Positions 34,901 to 45,195 are shown, numbered from the stretch's first letter. The stretch: 64,000 nt of DNA from Quercus robur (GCF_932294415.1 NC_065535.1:24330782-24394781), one strand, 5' to 3'. Notes: generated by a model not told the origin, from the sequence alone. Numbers and translations are program-made.

Positions 34901-36375
34901 GACTTAGTTGACTGTTGATATTTGGATGGAGACTAATTTTTTAGAATTTGGCGCCTTGCTTCACTCGGGCTAACGCCTTTTTGGCACCTCGTCGCCTCGG
35001 GCGATACAAGGCCTTGGCACCTTAAGGGCGCCTTTCACCTTTGACTACCTTGTTCTAACTTTCGAATTATCAAAAATAAATGTCGCTCGTGTGATTTGAT
35101 GGTGATATGGGTCAAGATGGACCTCTTTTACTGTGAATGATCTAATAAATATATCATATAGTAGACTACTATCAGTTACATGTTTCTTTTTTTAACTTCT
35201 CTATCTGTCTTTATTTTCAAGATTACTTCTTTACAATAGTACCTAATCTGCTAACAATATAGATACCAGCTTATGCTCAGGGTAAAGAAAAAAAATGAAA
35301 GATGGCTTTGCATATTAGTAATTTTTGGTAAGGTTTCATAGTCTTTAATTTAATTTTATTTTTTCCTAGGAAAAAATGTAGAGGAGAAGCCAAACTTGCT
35401 CATTCCAAGAATTGCTACTGAATCATGAAGTAGCTTAATTAGCTCAACTGAACTTGAGCTCTCAACTGTACATAACATTTTTGCTAATAAATCTTAGCCA
35501 AAACAACTGGAGCCTACCAACAGTTTAAACATTAGAGACCCCAAATTTCAATTCTTTAGAATGCAATCTCTTCTTGCCACTAAGAGGGACTCCAAACAGC
35601 TTGACAGTACTGTTTGTATCCTCAGTTTACATTCTTGATGTTTCATTTTGTGTCTAATTCTTTATTCATTTACTCTATTTTAAACTTTGGTTCTTTTATG
35701 ATGTGATGTACTATCACTATTGGAATATAAAGTATAACACTAAGAGGGGATACAAAATTTTTATTTTGAGAGATGTTTTGCATTTTGCACACTAAGATCT
35801 CCATTTGGGTGATCTCATGTCTTTCCAAAAAAGAAAACACACTTCAATTTTTCTTAAGGTTTCTAAAGGGTAGAACAATGGTCTTAGGACTACAGTTTAT
35901 AAAGCAAAGCCATCAATGATTTGACTCTCTCACTCTTTTAACTGATACTACTAGTCTTTAAACCATCCAAAGGAATATATATTTTAAACGTACTTCTGAC
36001 GTTCACTTGTCATCAAAGGCTAGAGCAAGTGAAAAACACACTAGAATGTATCCAAACTGATATAAACCAACTCATCAAACACAAACAGTTTGCAGAAACT
36101 AATTAGAGGTATGGTTTATAGAGAAAAATATAATCGATAAATAAAGCTGTATGTGTGTGTTTGGTGTATAGGTATTTATGCCAATTGAACTGAAAAGAAA
36201 AAGACAGGGAAAAAAGCACCATCCAGCTTACTTATCTCAATTAACATGATTTGAAAATCACCCATTGGAAAAAGACTTTTTCATGGTGTCAAAATAGAGT
36301 GACCAGGTTAACCAGAGACTTGTGTGTGTGTGTGTGAGAGAGAGAGAGACAGAGAGATTAGTGTTGTATTCTCAC
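32000..36375. other. CACTA interior: leader-like and intron-like sequence, possible small exons
   Basis: CT-rich and CCACCA-rich text (32100-32410) is followed by T-rich intron-like sequence. Two exon-like segments with AG/GT borders occur: about 34322-34377 (VVRNKEVDSKGVDSAP) and about 35371-35429 (EKNVEEKPNLLIPRIATES then stop). Neither is recognised. A GC-rich dispersed-repeat scrap (GGCGCC, CCTCGGGCGA) lies at about 34948-35040 and a (GT)n at 33622-33646. Confidence 0.35.
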
Positions 36376-36589
36376 ATAGGTATCAAGCTGCCTAACAAAG
36401 CTTGAAAAGTTGTTGTGCTTGAAGTAGTTTGGTAGGAGATCTCTAGCAAACTCAGGAGGCCTCCACACAATGTGATCAGTGCGAGGGTCATCAACCAGTT
36501 GGTATGTCTGTCAGAAATGGTGCTGGCATTGTCTTTTGAGACTCCACTGAGAACACCATCTCTTCACACCTCTCCATTGTGAAAGCCAT
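36376..36589 (-). pseudogene. Captured first-exon fragment of a class B4 heat-shock transcription factor
   Basis: From ATG at 36589 the minus strand reads MAFTMERCEEMVFSVESQKT, then MPAPFLT, a 2-nt deletion, [14 protein letters not shown], then directly [20 protein letters not shown] and [10 protein letters not shown]. This is the HSF DNA-binding domain; the MERCEEMV start is that of HSFB4. Normal HSFs have about 11 more residues (an SWG...FVV segment) between HIV and WRPPEF, so an in-frame internal deletion is present as well as the frameshift. The text stops where the HSF intron normally lies. It is therefore a captured exon-1 end, not a working factor, carried inside the CACTA element. Confidence 0.88.
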
Positions 36590-37129
36590 TACCACCAGAC
36601 TATTATGCTTCTTCTTCTACCACATATGTCTTTACAATGACTCTCTATTCATTCACTCCAACCCCGCAACATGTTTAAAGCTCTCTATCTCTCTCTCATA
36701 AAGAATTTTCTAACTTTAGGAAACAAAAACATATGACCATGTCACTAAAATAAAAGTTAATCCCTGTGCTCCCTAGTTTTTTACCTTTAAAAAGTAGATG
36801 GGCATGTTAGTAAACTATTTCATTTTTTTATTTCTAGAATAACTATATGTAATAAGATCTTATGAGCTATTAATTAGCTATTGATTATTCCCTTGACTGC
36901 ATTTGACTGCATTTGACAGAAGAGAAAAGTATCACTATTTTTATTTTATTTTAATTATTTTTATGAATGAGAAAAGTATCACTATATATGGTGCTAATGT
37001 TATACAGAGCACAAACGCGTTACTGATTTTGCTTAGACTGATTTTTATTAGGGAATGATTATTTGATCAATGAATACATTGTGGTACTGTGTGGAGCTAC
37101 AACCAGGACCAGAGTTGAGAGAGCAAGAA

Positions 37130-37274
37130 AGGGTCTGACTTGTAATGCTTGGTTCGGTCTTGGAGTGCCTGAGCTGGTTGTTATTGCTGGAGATGCAGCT
37201 CTGGTTTTTGGGCCCAAGAAGTTGCCTGAAGTAGGAAAGAGTATTGGCAAGACTGTCAAGAGCTTCCAACAGGT
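37130..37274 (+). pseudogene. Captured exon of thylakoid TatA/Tha4
   Basis: The frame reads RKGLTCNAWFGLGVPELVVI, AGDAALVFGPKKLPEVGKSI and GKTVKSFQQ, then a GT donor (GTTTGTAAG). This is the transmembrane helix, the F-G-P-K-K hinge and the start of the amphipathic helix of TatA/Tha4, the pore subunit of the twin-arginine translocase of thylakoids. Asp replaces the usual hydrophobic residue in the AGxAAL part of the helix. The transit peptide exon is not seen; a possible continuation (EAAKRGGPPIKDQE, about 38729-38770) is weak. It is a captured exon inside the CACTA element and unlikely to make a working protein. Confidence 0.85.
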
Positions 37275-37275
37275 T

Positions 37276-39314
37276 TGTAAGTTCAAATTGAGTCAGTTTA
37301 TTTTGTTGGGATATGAATGAAAGTTTTGGTTTTTAATGTTGTTTGGTTCTCTGGGAAATGAAAAGGGGAGAATCTTATACTCAAGAATTCCATATGCAAT
37401 AATGTGGGAAATTTGATTTACAATGAAACTTAATGTACTTGTTAAGAAAAACTTATCAAGAAAATATAGTTGTTGAGAAAAGTGAGGAAAAGGGTAGCAA
37501 AGAAAATTGGTATACTATGGCTTATCCACAAAAAAAGGAAGAGAAAATTGGTGTCTTATGTTTTTATATGTTGTTTTGGTTTCCAAAAGAAATGGCAAAT
37601 TGAACTGAAGGAAGCTTAGTACTTGTATTGGGGTATGATTGAGGGCAAAAAGGGATGCTGAATTAAAGAAAAAGAAAGCTTGAGACTTGTGTTTGTAGAA
37701 ATGATTTTGTTCTCTTAAATTTACTTAACAGTTGTTTTGGGGGTCAGTTGTGGAAGTTTCTGATTTCGCAGATAATTAAAGAATGAAATTCTTTGAATTT
37801 AAGATAATGTGTTGTCAAAGTCCAAACTTTGTAATTATTGGAATACATATTAATTTGCTTCTTGTGAAATTGTTTTAAATTTTGATGTCTTGCTATTATG
37901 CTTTATTACAAAGGTACAGAAAGAAAGTCATGTACTGAGATATTCTATATGATTGCATTTTTTTTGGTCGTATCATGAGTTTTCTATGAAATATTTGATC
38001 TTACCAGCTGTCATTAACTTATTATCTATTTTGGCATTTCAAAGTTCAGTTTAGTTTTAACTTTTAGGTGAATTCGTGGGGGTGATATATGGATTAGTTT
38101 CATACTTGCTATTAACATCTGGAATTGATTTCAGAAAATATTTTGGTTGATGATAATGTAAGGACCTCTTCATAATCCTTGACACTCCCCTTGTGTTTGA
38201 GGGAGAGAAGGTTAGGCTTGAAGATTAGATGTTGAGGGAAAGAACAACCATGAATAAATGCTTTCAAATGGTTTTAGCTAATATTGAGATTGTTGACTGT
38301 TTTTTGTAATATTGGATGATTGTTGTTGAGTTGTTTTTATTTGATTAATTCATTTTAAGGGCTTCTCTCTATCTTTTTCACACGTGGAATGCTAAAATGG
38401 AATTGCATATTTAAAGAGATGTCCATTCCTAAAGAATATTGCTAGTCATGATGTTATAGTTACCAAATGTATTGATAACTTCTCTATGCATTTAAATTCA
38501 TTGTTTGATTAGGAACATAGCTAAAAGTGAATGATTAAAGGCTGGTGAAGGAAAAAGATTTCTAGAAGCACCATGTTATTAATAGATGTTTATGGAATTA
38601 TGTGGTGACACCTTTGCATCCTTTGAATTCTATATCAAGGGACCTCCCAACACCAATCATTTTGATTTGATCCCATCAGTTGTCTTGTTGTGCCTCTGCT
38701 TTGTAATTTCAAAATTTCAAAACTAGGAAGCTGCAAAGAGAGGTGGTCCTCCCATAAAAGATCAAGAAACATGTCTTCATTTAACTTGTTCCCATTTTTT
38801 ACTTTGGTAATATTTTCTTGTCATTCTATTTCATTTATATGCACTTATTAAGTAATCCTACTTTGTATGTAGGATGCTCCTCTAATCGAACAATCTCCAA
38901 CTCTTCCCAAATCATCAACCAAGAAGGTTATAAGTTTTATCTTGGAGTTCTTGGACTTTTTTGTGTACAGAGAACTACGGAAGAACAATCGCATTTTTTG
39001 CAAGTGTTGAAAGATATTTTTAAACACTTTAGAATTTTAATTATAGTATTAGATTAATTTTAGCGGTTGTTTTATTTAAATGACCACAACTTTTTTTTGT
39101 TAATTTTAAGATGGTGGTTATAGACAATGTTATGTATTTAATAATATATTTCTATGTTAATATTACGTTAGTTTTAAGACATTTGTTGTGTTAATTAGTT
39201 ACATTTGTGGTATTGTGTTAGTAGAGTTAAAATTATTATAGGTTTTTTTGTAATAAATTTGTGAACTATTTATTTATTAGCAAATAGTAGTTTTAAAACC
39301 CACGAAAAAAATAC
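37276..39314. other. CACTA interior right of the TatA exon
   Basis: T-rich, intron-like sequence. A short exon-like piece is at about 38729-38770 and another possible one at 38874-38966; neither gives a recognised protein. No transposase is seen. Confidence 0.35.
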
Positions 39315-39785
39315 CTATAGCGGCGGTCAAAAAGCGCCGCTAAAGGTGCATATTTTACATTTTAAATAAATACCTACAGCGGCGCTTATCGCTTGCCGCT
39401 AAAGGTTGAAACATATAGCGGCGGGCATGAACCCGCCGCTAAAAGTACAATTAGCTGTTTTGATTGATTGTCTATAGCGGCGCTGTTTGCCCGCCGCTAA
39501 AGGTAGACACCAATAGCGGCGGGCACCACCCCGCCGCTAAAAGTCAATGCCATGAATTCTGATCACGTATAGCGGCGGTTTTATGCCCGCCGCAATAGAC
39601 CTTCACCCGCCGCTAAAAGGTACATCTATAGCGGCGCTTTTCACGACCGCCGCAATCGACCTATAGCGGCACTGCAACACCGACGGGATGGCCCGCCGCA
39701 ATAGCACCCGCCGCAGTAGGTCGAATGTACCTTTAGCGGCGCTTTTTTGGGCTTTAGCGGCGGTTCTGGCCCGCCGCAATAGCCT
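39315..39785. repeat. Subterminal GCGGCGGG repeats, right end of CACTA
   Basis: A dozen or so alternating direct and inverted copies of TATAGCGGCG and CCCGCCGCTAAA are spaced about 20-50 bp apart, more numerous than at the left end. Confidence 0.8.
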
Positions 39786-39800
39786 GTTTTTCTTGTAGTG

Positions 39801-39862
39801 AAACTTGGGCCTAGTACCGCAGGAAGCAGCCCAACACCACTAGCACAGCCCACCACTTTACA
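39801..39862 (+). repeat. 3' LTR of the Tat element, last part
   Basis: It continues the LTR after the CACTA insertion (AAACTTGGGCCTAG to CCACTTTACA) and matches 19282-19342. It is followed by the CACTT target duplication. Confidence 0.92.
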
Positions 39863-40631
39863 CACTTCAACCCAAATTCAAAACAATATAGTTTAACAAA
39901 AATAAAATAACATAGTTCAACAAAAACAAGTGGGTCATATCATGCAATCAAGAAAAACACAAGGCACATGGGTTCAAAGTTTATTGTACAAAAGCATTAT
40001 GCAGAAAATATAAACACATTGGAGAGAGAGAAATAACCGATTTGAGAGTTGACACTTTGAGTTTGAGAATTGGGCGTGAGAAGATTAGTACGGTTGAAAT
40101 TTAAAAAAAAAAAAAAAGAAAAAAGAAGAAAAAAGGAAGAAGAAGAAGAAAAAGAAGAAGATATTTATAAGAAGGTTTAGAGATTTAGGATTTGTAAGGT
40201 TTAGAGATCTAGGATTTGTAAAGTTTCAATTTTCAATTATATTCCTTGTAAATTTTTGTAATTACTCACTTTTCTTTTTTAAATTTAAAATATATGTTGA
40301 ATATAAAAGGTATTTGATAAATCTAAAATAAGATGAATATTTATTTATTATACGAGTTAAACAGGTTGTGTTAAGTGGGTCATTTTGTATTGACACAAAT
40401 AAATTGGCGTGTCAAACGTGTTTATTGCGGATTACGTGAGTTGACCCGCTTATGACACGTTTCTTATCGTGTCGCTTTTGGGTCAACCCATTTATAACCC
40501 AAACCCATTAAGGCCCAACCCTAACCCGAAATAACCCGTGTCGGGTTCGTATCGTGTTCATGAGTTGGGTTGAACATTGACACCCTAGATGTGTGTCATA
40601 ATAAAACAGGTGAAGCACAATGTGAGATAGC

Positions 40632-40960
40632 GGATGTGCATCCCATATTTTGAAAATTCAACAATTAGATTACATGTTTTATATGTTCTTAACATGCATG
40701 CCAATTTTTATATCAATTGGATGTTATTTATCATTCGATTCATAAACTTATCTTGTATGAATTATTTTAAACTACAAAAACTTAAATTTAAACAATTAAT
40801 TGATGACATGACTATTGATTTTTTATCACCTTGAAATTTTGCAAACATAGAAAATATAAGAAGATAATGTAATCCAAATTTCGTCAAAATTCGCATTCAG
40901 CTAAAAAATATTGAATGGTATATCATTACTTAAATTTACATAAGGTGTAACTTAAACATA
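40632..40960. other. Intergenic, nothing recognised
   Basis: AT-rich; no gene or repeat identified. Confidence 0.4.
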
Positions 40961-41480
40961 ATTCATATATATTACCCAAATGAACCTTTCAACTTCGGTA
41001 GAACATAAAGTGGTACACAACCTTTCAACTTGCTATGTGTATGATTTTTTTTTTCCCCCATTTTCAACTCCAATTATTTTATAAGAAAAGTAAAATCAAT
41101 ACATAACAAGTTATTATTGGTGGAACATAGAATGGTTCACAAAAAATGGTACAGAGAATTTGTATTCATTAATTTGAATACAAATCTTCTGTACCATTTT
41201 TTGTGTACCACTCTATATTCTATCAATCACAACTTACTATGTGTATGATTTTTTTCCATTTTCAACTCCAATTATTCTTATAAGGAAAGTAAAATCAATG
41301 GTAAGTTGTTATTAGTGGAATATAAAGTGGTTCACAAAAATGGTATAGAGGATTTGTATTCATTAATTTGAATACAAATCTCCTGTACCATTTTTTGTAT
41401 ACCGCTCAATGTTCCACCAATCATAACTTGCTATGTGCATAATTTTTTTTCCATTTTCAACTTCATGAAAAAAAAATTCA
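40961..41480. repeat. Tandem fold-back repeat, about 175-bp units
   Basis: Two complete units and a partial one contain the palindromic block GGTACAGAG...TTGAATACAAATC...CTGTACC around 41122-41220 and 41305-41405, each followed by CTATGTGYATRATTTTTTTCC and TTTTCAACT. Each centre can form a hairpin (ATTCATTAATTTGAAT). It is probably a MITE that duplicated in tandem. Confidence 0.65.
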
Positions 41481-41553
41481 TGGTTAAGTCATTATTCTTC
41501 TCTAAAAATTAGTAATTTAAGGCATTAACTCTTTTGATTAAAAGGAAAAATGG

Positions 41554-41556
<3 letters not shown>

Positions 41557-41596
<40 letters not shown>

Positions 41597-41776
41597 GCAG
41601 CTTTAACTATCCGAATTCCATGTCATCATCTTCTTCCTCTCTCCCATCAACTATGTAATAATTTCCCCTCTACCTTGCCCTTGTGTATACAAATCATATC
41701 CCGCAAGACAGATTTTGGCTGTAAACATTGTGGAGGTTAGCAATTAAATTGTTTTTTTTTTTTTTTTTTTTTTTTT
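41557..41776. repeat. Microsatellites (AT)n and a 26-T run
   Basis: (AT)n lies at about 41558-41592 and a T run at about 41751-41776. The text between has no recognised gene. Confidence 0.7.
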
Positions 41777-41849
41777 GAGATGAATGTCAGAAAATTAAAT
41801 TGTTATTTTGAAGTGTGGGGAGCATTGCAATAACGCCCATATCATTGAG

Positions 41850-42145
41850 GACATTAAATTGTTAGCCGTCTATTTAATTTGTGGATGCCCCAAAATGAAG
41901 TCCTCTTTCCAAAATTAATAAATAAAATTTTTACTTTACCCCTACTTTATTTAAAAGTCAATAACATTCTTTCTTTATTGTTTTCTCAAAAAAAAAAAAA
42001 AAAAATCTCTATTGTTTAAATTAATAAGGATAGTTTTGAAAATTTATACATTTTTACCAAATAGAGAATGCATTAAATGATATTTTCTTAAAAAGTTTAA
42101 TTTTCTAAACATGACCAACAATTTGAGACAGATGGAGTAGTTAAT
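41850..42145. mobile_element. Eroded Stowaway-like MITE, block B
   Basis: It is the counterpart of 6240-6507 (shared: CCCAAAATGAAGTC, AATTAATAAGGAWAGTTTTG, CTAAACATRACCAACAATTT), with a poly-A gain near 41988-42005. The left end is lost. It marks the left limit of the duplicated block. Confidence 0.6.
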
Positions 42146-42225
42146 TGAGTTTAAATTCTATTATATATTTAAACTCTCAATTAGAATCTTGTCAAGGGTT
42201 AGGCTTGTGTGTGTTAAAATACTTA

Positions 42226-43823
42226 TGACACGTTTGGTACACTGAATGTAGATTACAATAAAAATAGTAATTTTTATTACCGGGAATAAATGTGTTGTAA
42301 TGAAATAACTAAACATTTTCATGAGTTTGGTTGTGAATTATAACATTAGAATAAAGTTTAAGATCTATTTTAAGAAATATCTTACTCATACAATTATATT
42401 TCTTAGAAAATAATATTTTTAAATTTGAGAGAGAGATAAGTTTTTTTTTTTTTAAGATTTATTTTTCCATAATTGTTAAGTGGATATGGAAAGTTTTTTT
42501 TTATTTAGAAATATATTAATGTTAGAAATGATTACAACTACTAAGGAATAATTATTACAACCCTTTGAGAGAAGAATAATTATTCTTCATTTTAAAGAAT
42601 AACTATTCATAAGGAATGACTGTTTTCTCTAATAAAAACTGTAAGGTTGAATTTATTCAACCATCTAATTGGCTTTATTCCGTGCCAAATTTGCTTGTAA
42701 TTCAGCATTTAGTAACCCTGTATCTAGGTGGGTTTGTTGTAAGGGTAGTGAGTGAGATAGAGTGAAGATTGCTCAAGAGTGTACAAGAAAACAGAGTGTC
42801 GCGGCTGGGACTCGCGGGTGGACTCGCGGCTGCAAGCCGCCAGAAGCTGCACACGTGCCAAGCATGCTGGAAGATGAACAGTCATGCTAGCTGGAGCACT
42901 ACAGGACAAAACAGGACAACTGGCCATACGGTTATCTCGCGACTTGGTCAAGCCGCGAGGTCTAGCCGCAGGCCACCCCTGTTTTGCCAAAACCTGACGT
43001 TTCACATTCCTCTCCACTCTAGTATAAATACCCCTTTAACCCACGATTGAAAGAGAGCTTCCAGAGAGAGTTTTGAGAGAGAAACCCTAAAGAAAAACCA
43101 GATTGCTTCATCCACAATCTATACCTTAGAGTCTCTTCAAATTCCCTTACTCTCTTCCTCTCCATTGTCAAAACCTTGAGAGGCATTATACCAAACCTGG
43201 TTCTCACCATCATCATCTTTGTGAGACAGTCGTTTGGAGTTCTGGGAAGCAGTTAGGAAGGAGCCAATCTTCATTGGTTGATGCTACGGTCTAGTAGCGG
43301 AATCCGGGAAGCTAGAAAAGAAAAAGGTTCGGCGCAACCTCGTTGGAGTAAGAAGCTTGGAGGGCTTAGGTGCACTGGGTAGATTAGGCTTGGAGGGTCT
43401 ATTGCTGTCCTTGTATCCCAACTGTATTTTCTAGTGGATTGATTATCGCTTGGAGGGCGGCGGAGAGGTTTTTCGCCGAGGACTTCGGTTTCCTCTTCGA
43501 TAACACATCGCGTGTTGTCTTTGTGTTTGCATCTTCCTTTCTCTCTATCTTTGCCTTTACATTATCTGCTATGGTTTTATTTTGTTATGGCTTAGATAGT
43601 TTATAACCAATTTCATATTATAGCATGTGTTAAGTTTCCGCACACTAAGTGTTTGACATATTGCTTGAGTTGGTTAAGTTGTATTTTGGGAGTCTAAACG
43701 TTCAAAGGTGTTTTGTACACGTTTTTTTTTTAACTTTCAAAAACATAAACAAAATACTGAATAACTAAACCATAAGAATAACTATTACATTATAGTACAT
43801 ATTACAGTCTACCAAACATGCCA
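42226..43823. mobile_element. PIF/Harbinger-like element containing a Copia solo LTR
   Basis: The ends TGACACGTTTGGTA and TACCAAACATGCCA are inverted repeats; TTA flanks both sides (42223-42225, 43824-43826), the PIF/Harbinger target. The tandem copy at 44806-44822 shows the empty site (AAAATACTTAGTATTCT). Without the solo LTR it is about 0.6 kb and has no gene. Confidence 0.8.
42735..43719. repeat. Probable Copia solo LTR
   Basis: This is a GC-richer block within the AT-rich Harbinger element, from TGTTGTAAGG to TTTTGTACA. It contains TATAAATACCCC (43022 on), a leader-like AGAGAGAAACCCTAA, and a CTTGGAGGGCGGCGGAGAGG/GCCGAGGACTTCGG stretch of a kind common in long plant Copia LTRs. No target duplication was found, so both ends are approximate, and 'solo' is inferred from the absence of gag/pol. 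Confidence 0.55.
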
Positions 43824-43835
43824 TTAGTATTCTAA

Positions 43836-43910
43836 AAAAAAAGAATCTTGACACATCAATTTTTTACTTTAATTAACAAAATAGAAAACACAATCAAAAT
43901 AAATAAATAA

Positions 43911-43950
<40 letters not shown>

Positions 43951-45110
43951 GATTACCATATATATCATTATAATAAATATCTATAAAAGCACAATCATAA
44001 TAAATACATATTGATAACTGTCATTATTATCAACATTCATATATTATATTATAAAGAAATCTTCTACACAAAACTTGGGTTAGGTCTTTATCTTTATTTT
44101 GCCAATCCATGCCTCTTGCGCCTAGTCCCAGTTTCTTGGATATATATTATGCACGCCAAAATTCGAGACTATTGGGTTGGGCCTCACTCAGGTTCACAAT
44201 CTATTTGTATTGTGGGCTTGAGTTTCCTACTTTGGGTTGGCACAGAGACTCAACAAATTTTTCTCTCCCTCTCTCTCTGTAATCTCCTCCTCTCTCCTTT
44301 AACTTCTCATATTTATAGCCCAAAATTAGTGGAGAGACTATGACTACTTCCATGGTTAGTGCAATGGGAGGTCCAATGTCGTTAATTATAAGTGGGTGTT
44401 TAGGTGGGAGTAGGGTGTGGTGAGAGTGGTTTTAGAAATGATTCCCACTTCAGTAAATATGCTCGACAACAATATTCCCCAAGGCACTGTCGGGCATATA
44501 AGAGATAGTGTCCCCGAGCGCCTTTCTTCTTGCTCGGGATATGATTCGCCGAGCAAGGCCCAGGCAGCGGAATAGGGTGCGTGCTAATTGAGATTATTAC
44601 TCCTTAGGCTTTTGGGAGATATGAGGCCTGGGATTGTGGCTTTTGTGGGCTCAAGCTGAGGCCTTAGGTAGAAAGAGGTTGATGCCATTGGCCACACTGT
44701 TGATTAAAGATCCAAGGCCCACCTGGGCCTGGGTATCACAGTGCCATACATATACCATTGTTAGTTTCTTTATGACATTCTCTCATCTTCCCGTGTGTGT
44801 GTTAAAATACTTAGTATTCTTAAAATAAATAAATAAAGAATCTTGCCACATCGTTTTTTTCTTTAATTAACAAAATAAATAGTTTCATATATAAACACAA
44901 TCAAAACAAATATATATTAAAGATTACCATAAATATCATCATAATAAATATCTATAAAAGCATAATCATAATAAATACATATTAGTAACTGCCATTATTA
45001 TCAACATTCATATATTATATTATAAAGAAATCTTCTACGCAAAACTTGGGTTAGGTCTGCACCTTTATTTTGCCAATCCGTGCCTCTTGCTCCTACTCCC
45101 AGATCAGTTT
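43836..45110. repeat. Tandem duplication of about 1 kb flanking an LTR
   Basis: 43806-44130 and 44800-45105 are direct repeats (AAGAATCTTGMCACATC, TAAAAGCAYAATCATAATAA, AAACTTGGGTTAGGTCT, TATTTTGCCAATCCRTGCCT). The left unit is followed by an LTR (44150-44757). The second unit continues into block B colinear with 6780 onward. Confidence 0.7.
44150..44757. repeat. Solo LTR related to the one at 2240-2939
   Basis: It shares order and text with the window-start LTR: CTTTGGGTTGG/ACTCTGGGTG, TATTTATAGCCCAAAATTAG, GGGAGGTCCAATGTCG, AAGTGGGTGTTTAGGTGGGA. Ends are approximate and no target duplication was fixed. Confidence 0.6.
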
Positions 45111-45195
45111 CACGATATCATGTATGTTTTCTATTTGAATTACCTAAAGAAAGAACTAATGAGTTTCCTGTATCCATTTTTTTTCTTGTCAGTAA

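Larger units (their letters stand above)
31736..39800. mobile_element. Pack-type CACTA element with captured gene fragments
   Basis: It starts CACTACAAGAAAAT and ends TTTTTCTTGTAGTG, flanked by AAA on both sides (31733-31735, 39801-39803), the 3-bp duplication of CACTA. GC-rich subterminal repeats of the type GCGGCGGG...CCCGCCGC fill about 31755-31995 and 39315-39785. The first 450 bp run into a leader-like CT-rich tract and a CCACCA-rich tract, nearly the same in the second CACTA element at 56950. No transposase is present. The interior holds an HSFB4 exon fragment (minus), a TatA/Tha4 exon (plus) and other exon-like stretches. It must have moved with a transposase supplied in trans. Confidence 0.9.
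17438..39862 (+). mobile_element. Ty3/gypsy retrotransposon, Tat lineage, with antisense gene
   Basis: The LTRs start TGTT(A/G)AGGGCC and end CTTTACA; the 5-bp CACTT flanks both sides (17433-17437, 39863-39867). Without the CACTA inserted in its 3' LTR it is about 14.4 kb. The primer site TTGGCGACTCC (19344 on) is the tRNA-Arg-like type typical of Ogre/Tat elements. The gene order is gag, protease, reverse transcriptase, RNase H, archaeal-type RNase H, integrase, then an antisense plant-mobile-domain gene, then a purine tract (about 30112-30123). The extra RNase H and post-integrase antisense gene are Tat hallmarks (known). All sense genes have stops or frameshifts, so it cannot move by itself. 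Confidence 0.92.
17044..40587. mobile_element. hAT-type non-autonomous element, host of the Tat retrotransposon
   Basis: The ends TAGGGGTGTCAA (17044) and TTGACACCCTA (to 40587) are inverted repeats and the 8-bp GATGTGTG flanks both sides (17036-17043, 40588-40595), as expected for hAT. Next to each end are repeats of the type GTGTCGGGTTCGTGTC and GACCCAACCC. Its own sequence is about 17044-17437 plus 39863-40587; it has no transposase. Just left of the retrotransposon it has a roughly 115-bp tandem duplication (about 17280-17435: ATATAAYATYCATYTAGAAATA). Confidence 0.85.
16481..40631. mobile_element. Outermost small TIR element of the nest (about 0.6 kb of its own sequence)
   Basis: TGTCTCACTGTGTGCTTCACC (16481 onward, shown here to 20 bases in two parts: TGTCTCACTG and TGTGCTTCACC) is the near inverse complement of GGTGAAGCACAATGTGAGAT (40611-40630), and the match continues inward (ATTATAACACA versus TGTGTCATAAT). 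Own sequence is 16481-17043 plus 40596-40631; the rest is the hAT insertion. No target duplication was identified, so the superfamily is open. A 26-base T run lies at about 16590-16616. Confidence 0.45.

Noticed and set aside
34948-35040. tRNA-like or SINE sequence from the GC-rich island
   Set aside because: No A-box/B-box pair or cloverleaf could be made out; kept only as an unspecified dispersed-repeat scrap.
37063-37320. An intact TatA gene
   Set aside because: Only one internal exon with a donor is present, inside a CACTA element; no transit-peptide exon and no convincing downstream exon.
39315-39785. CRISPR-like array because of regularly spaced short repeats
   Set aside because: Repeats are in both orientations, unevenly spaced, at the end of a plant CACTA element; there are no cas genes and the DNA is eukaryotic.
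39641-39865. Cys/Gly-rich minus-strand frame (TYCGGCYCGG)
   Set aside because: It is a by-product of the GCGGCGGG subterminal repeats of the CACTA element.
42724-43050. Open frames around the GC-rich block
   Set aside because: They lie in what looks like a Copia LTR; no domain, and both strands are open only because of base composition.
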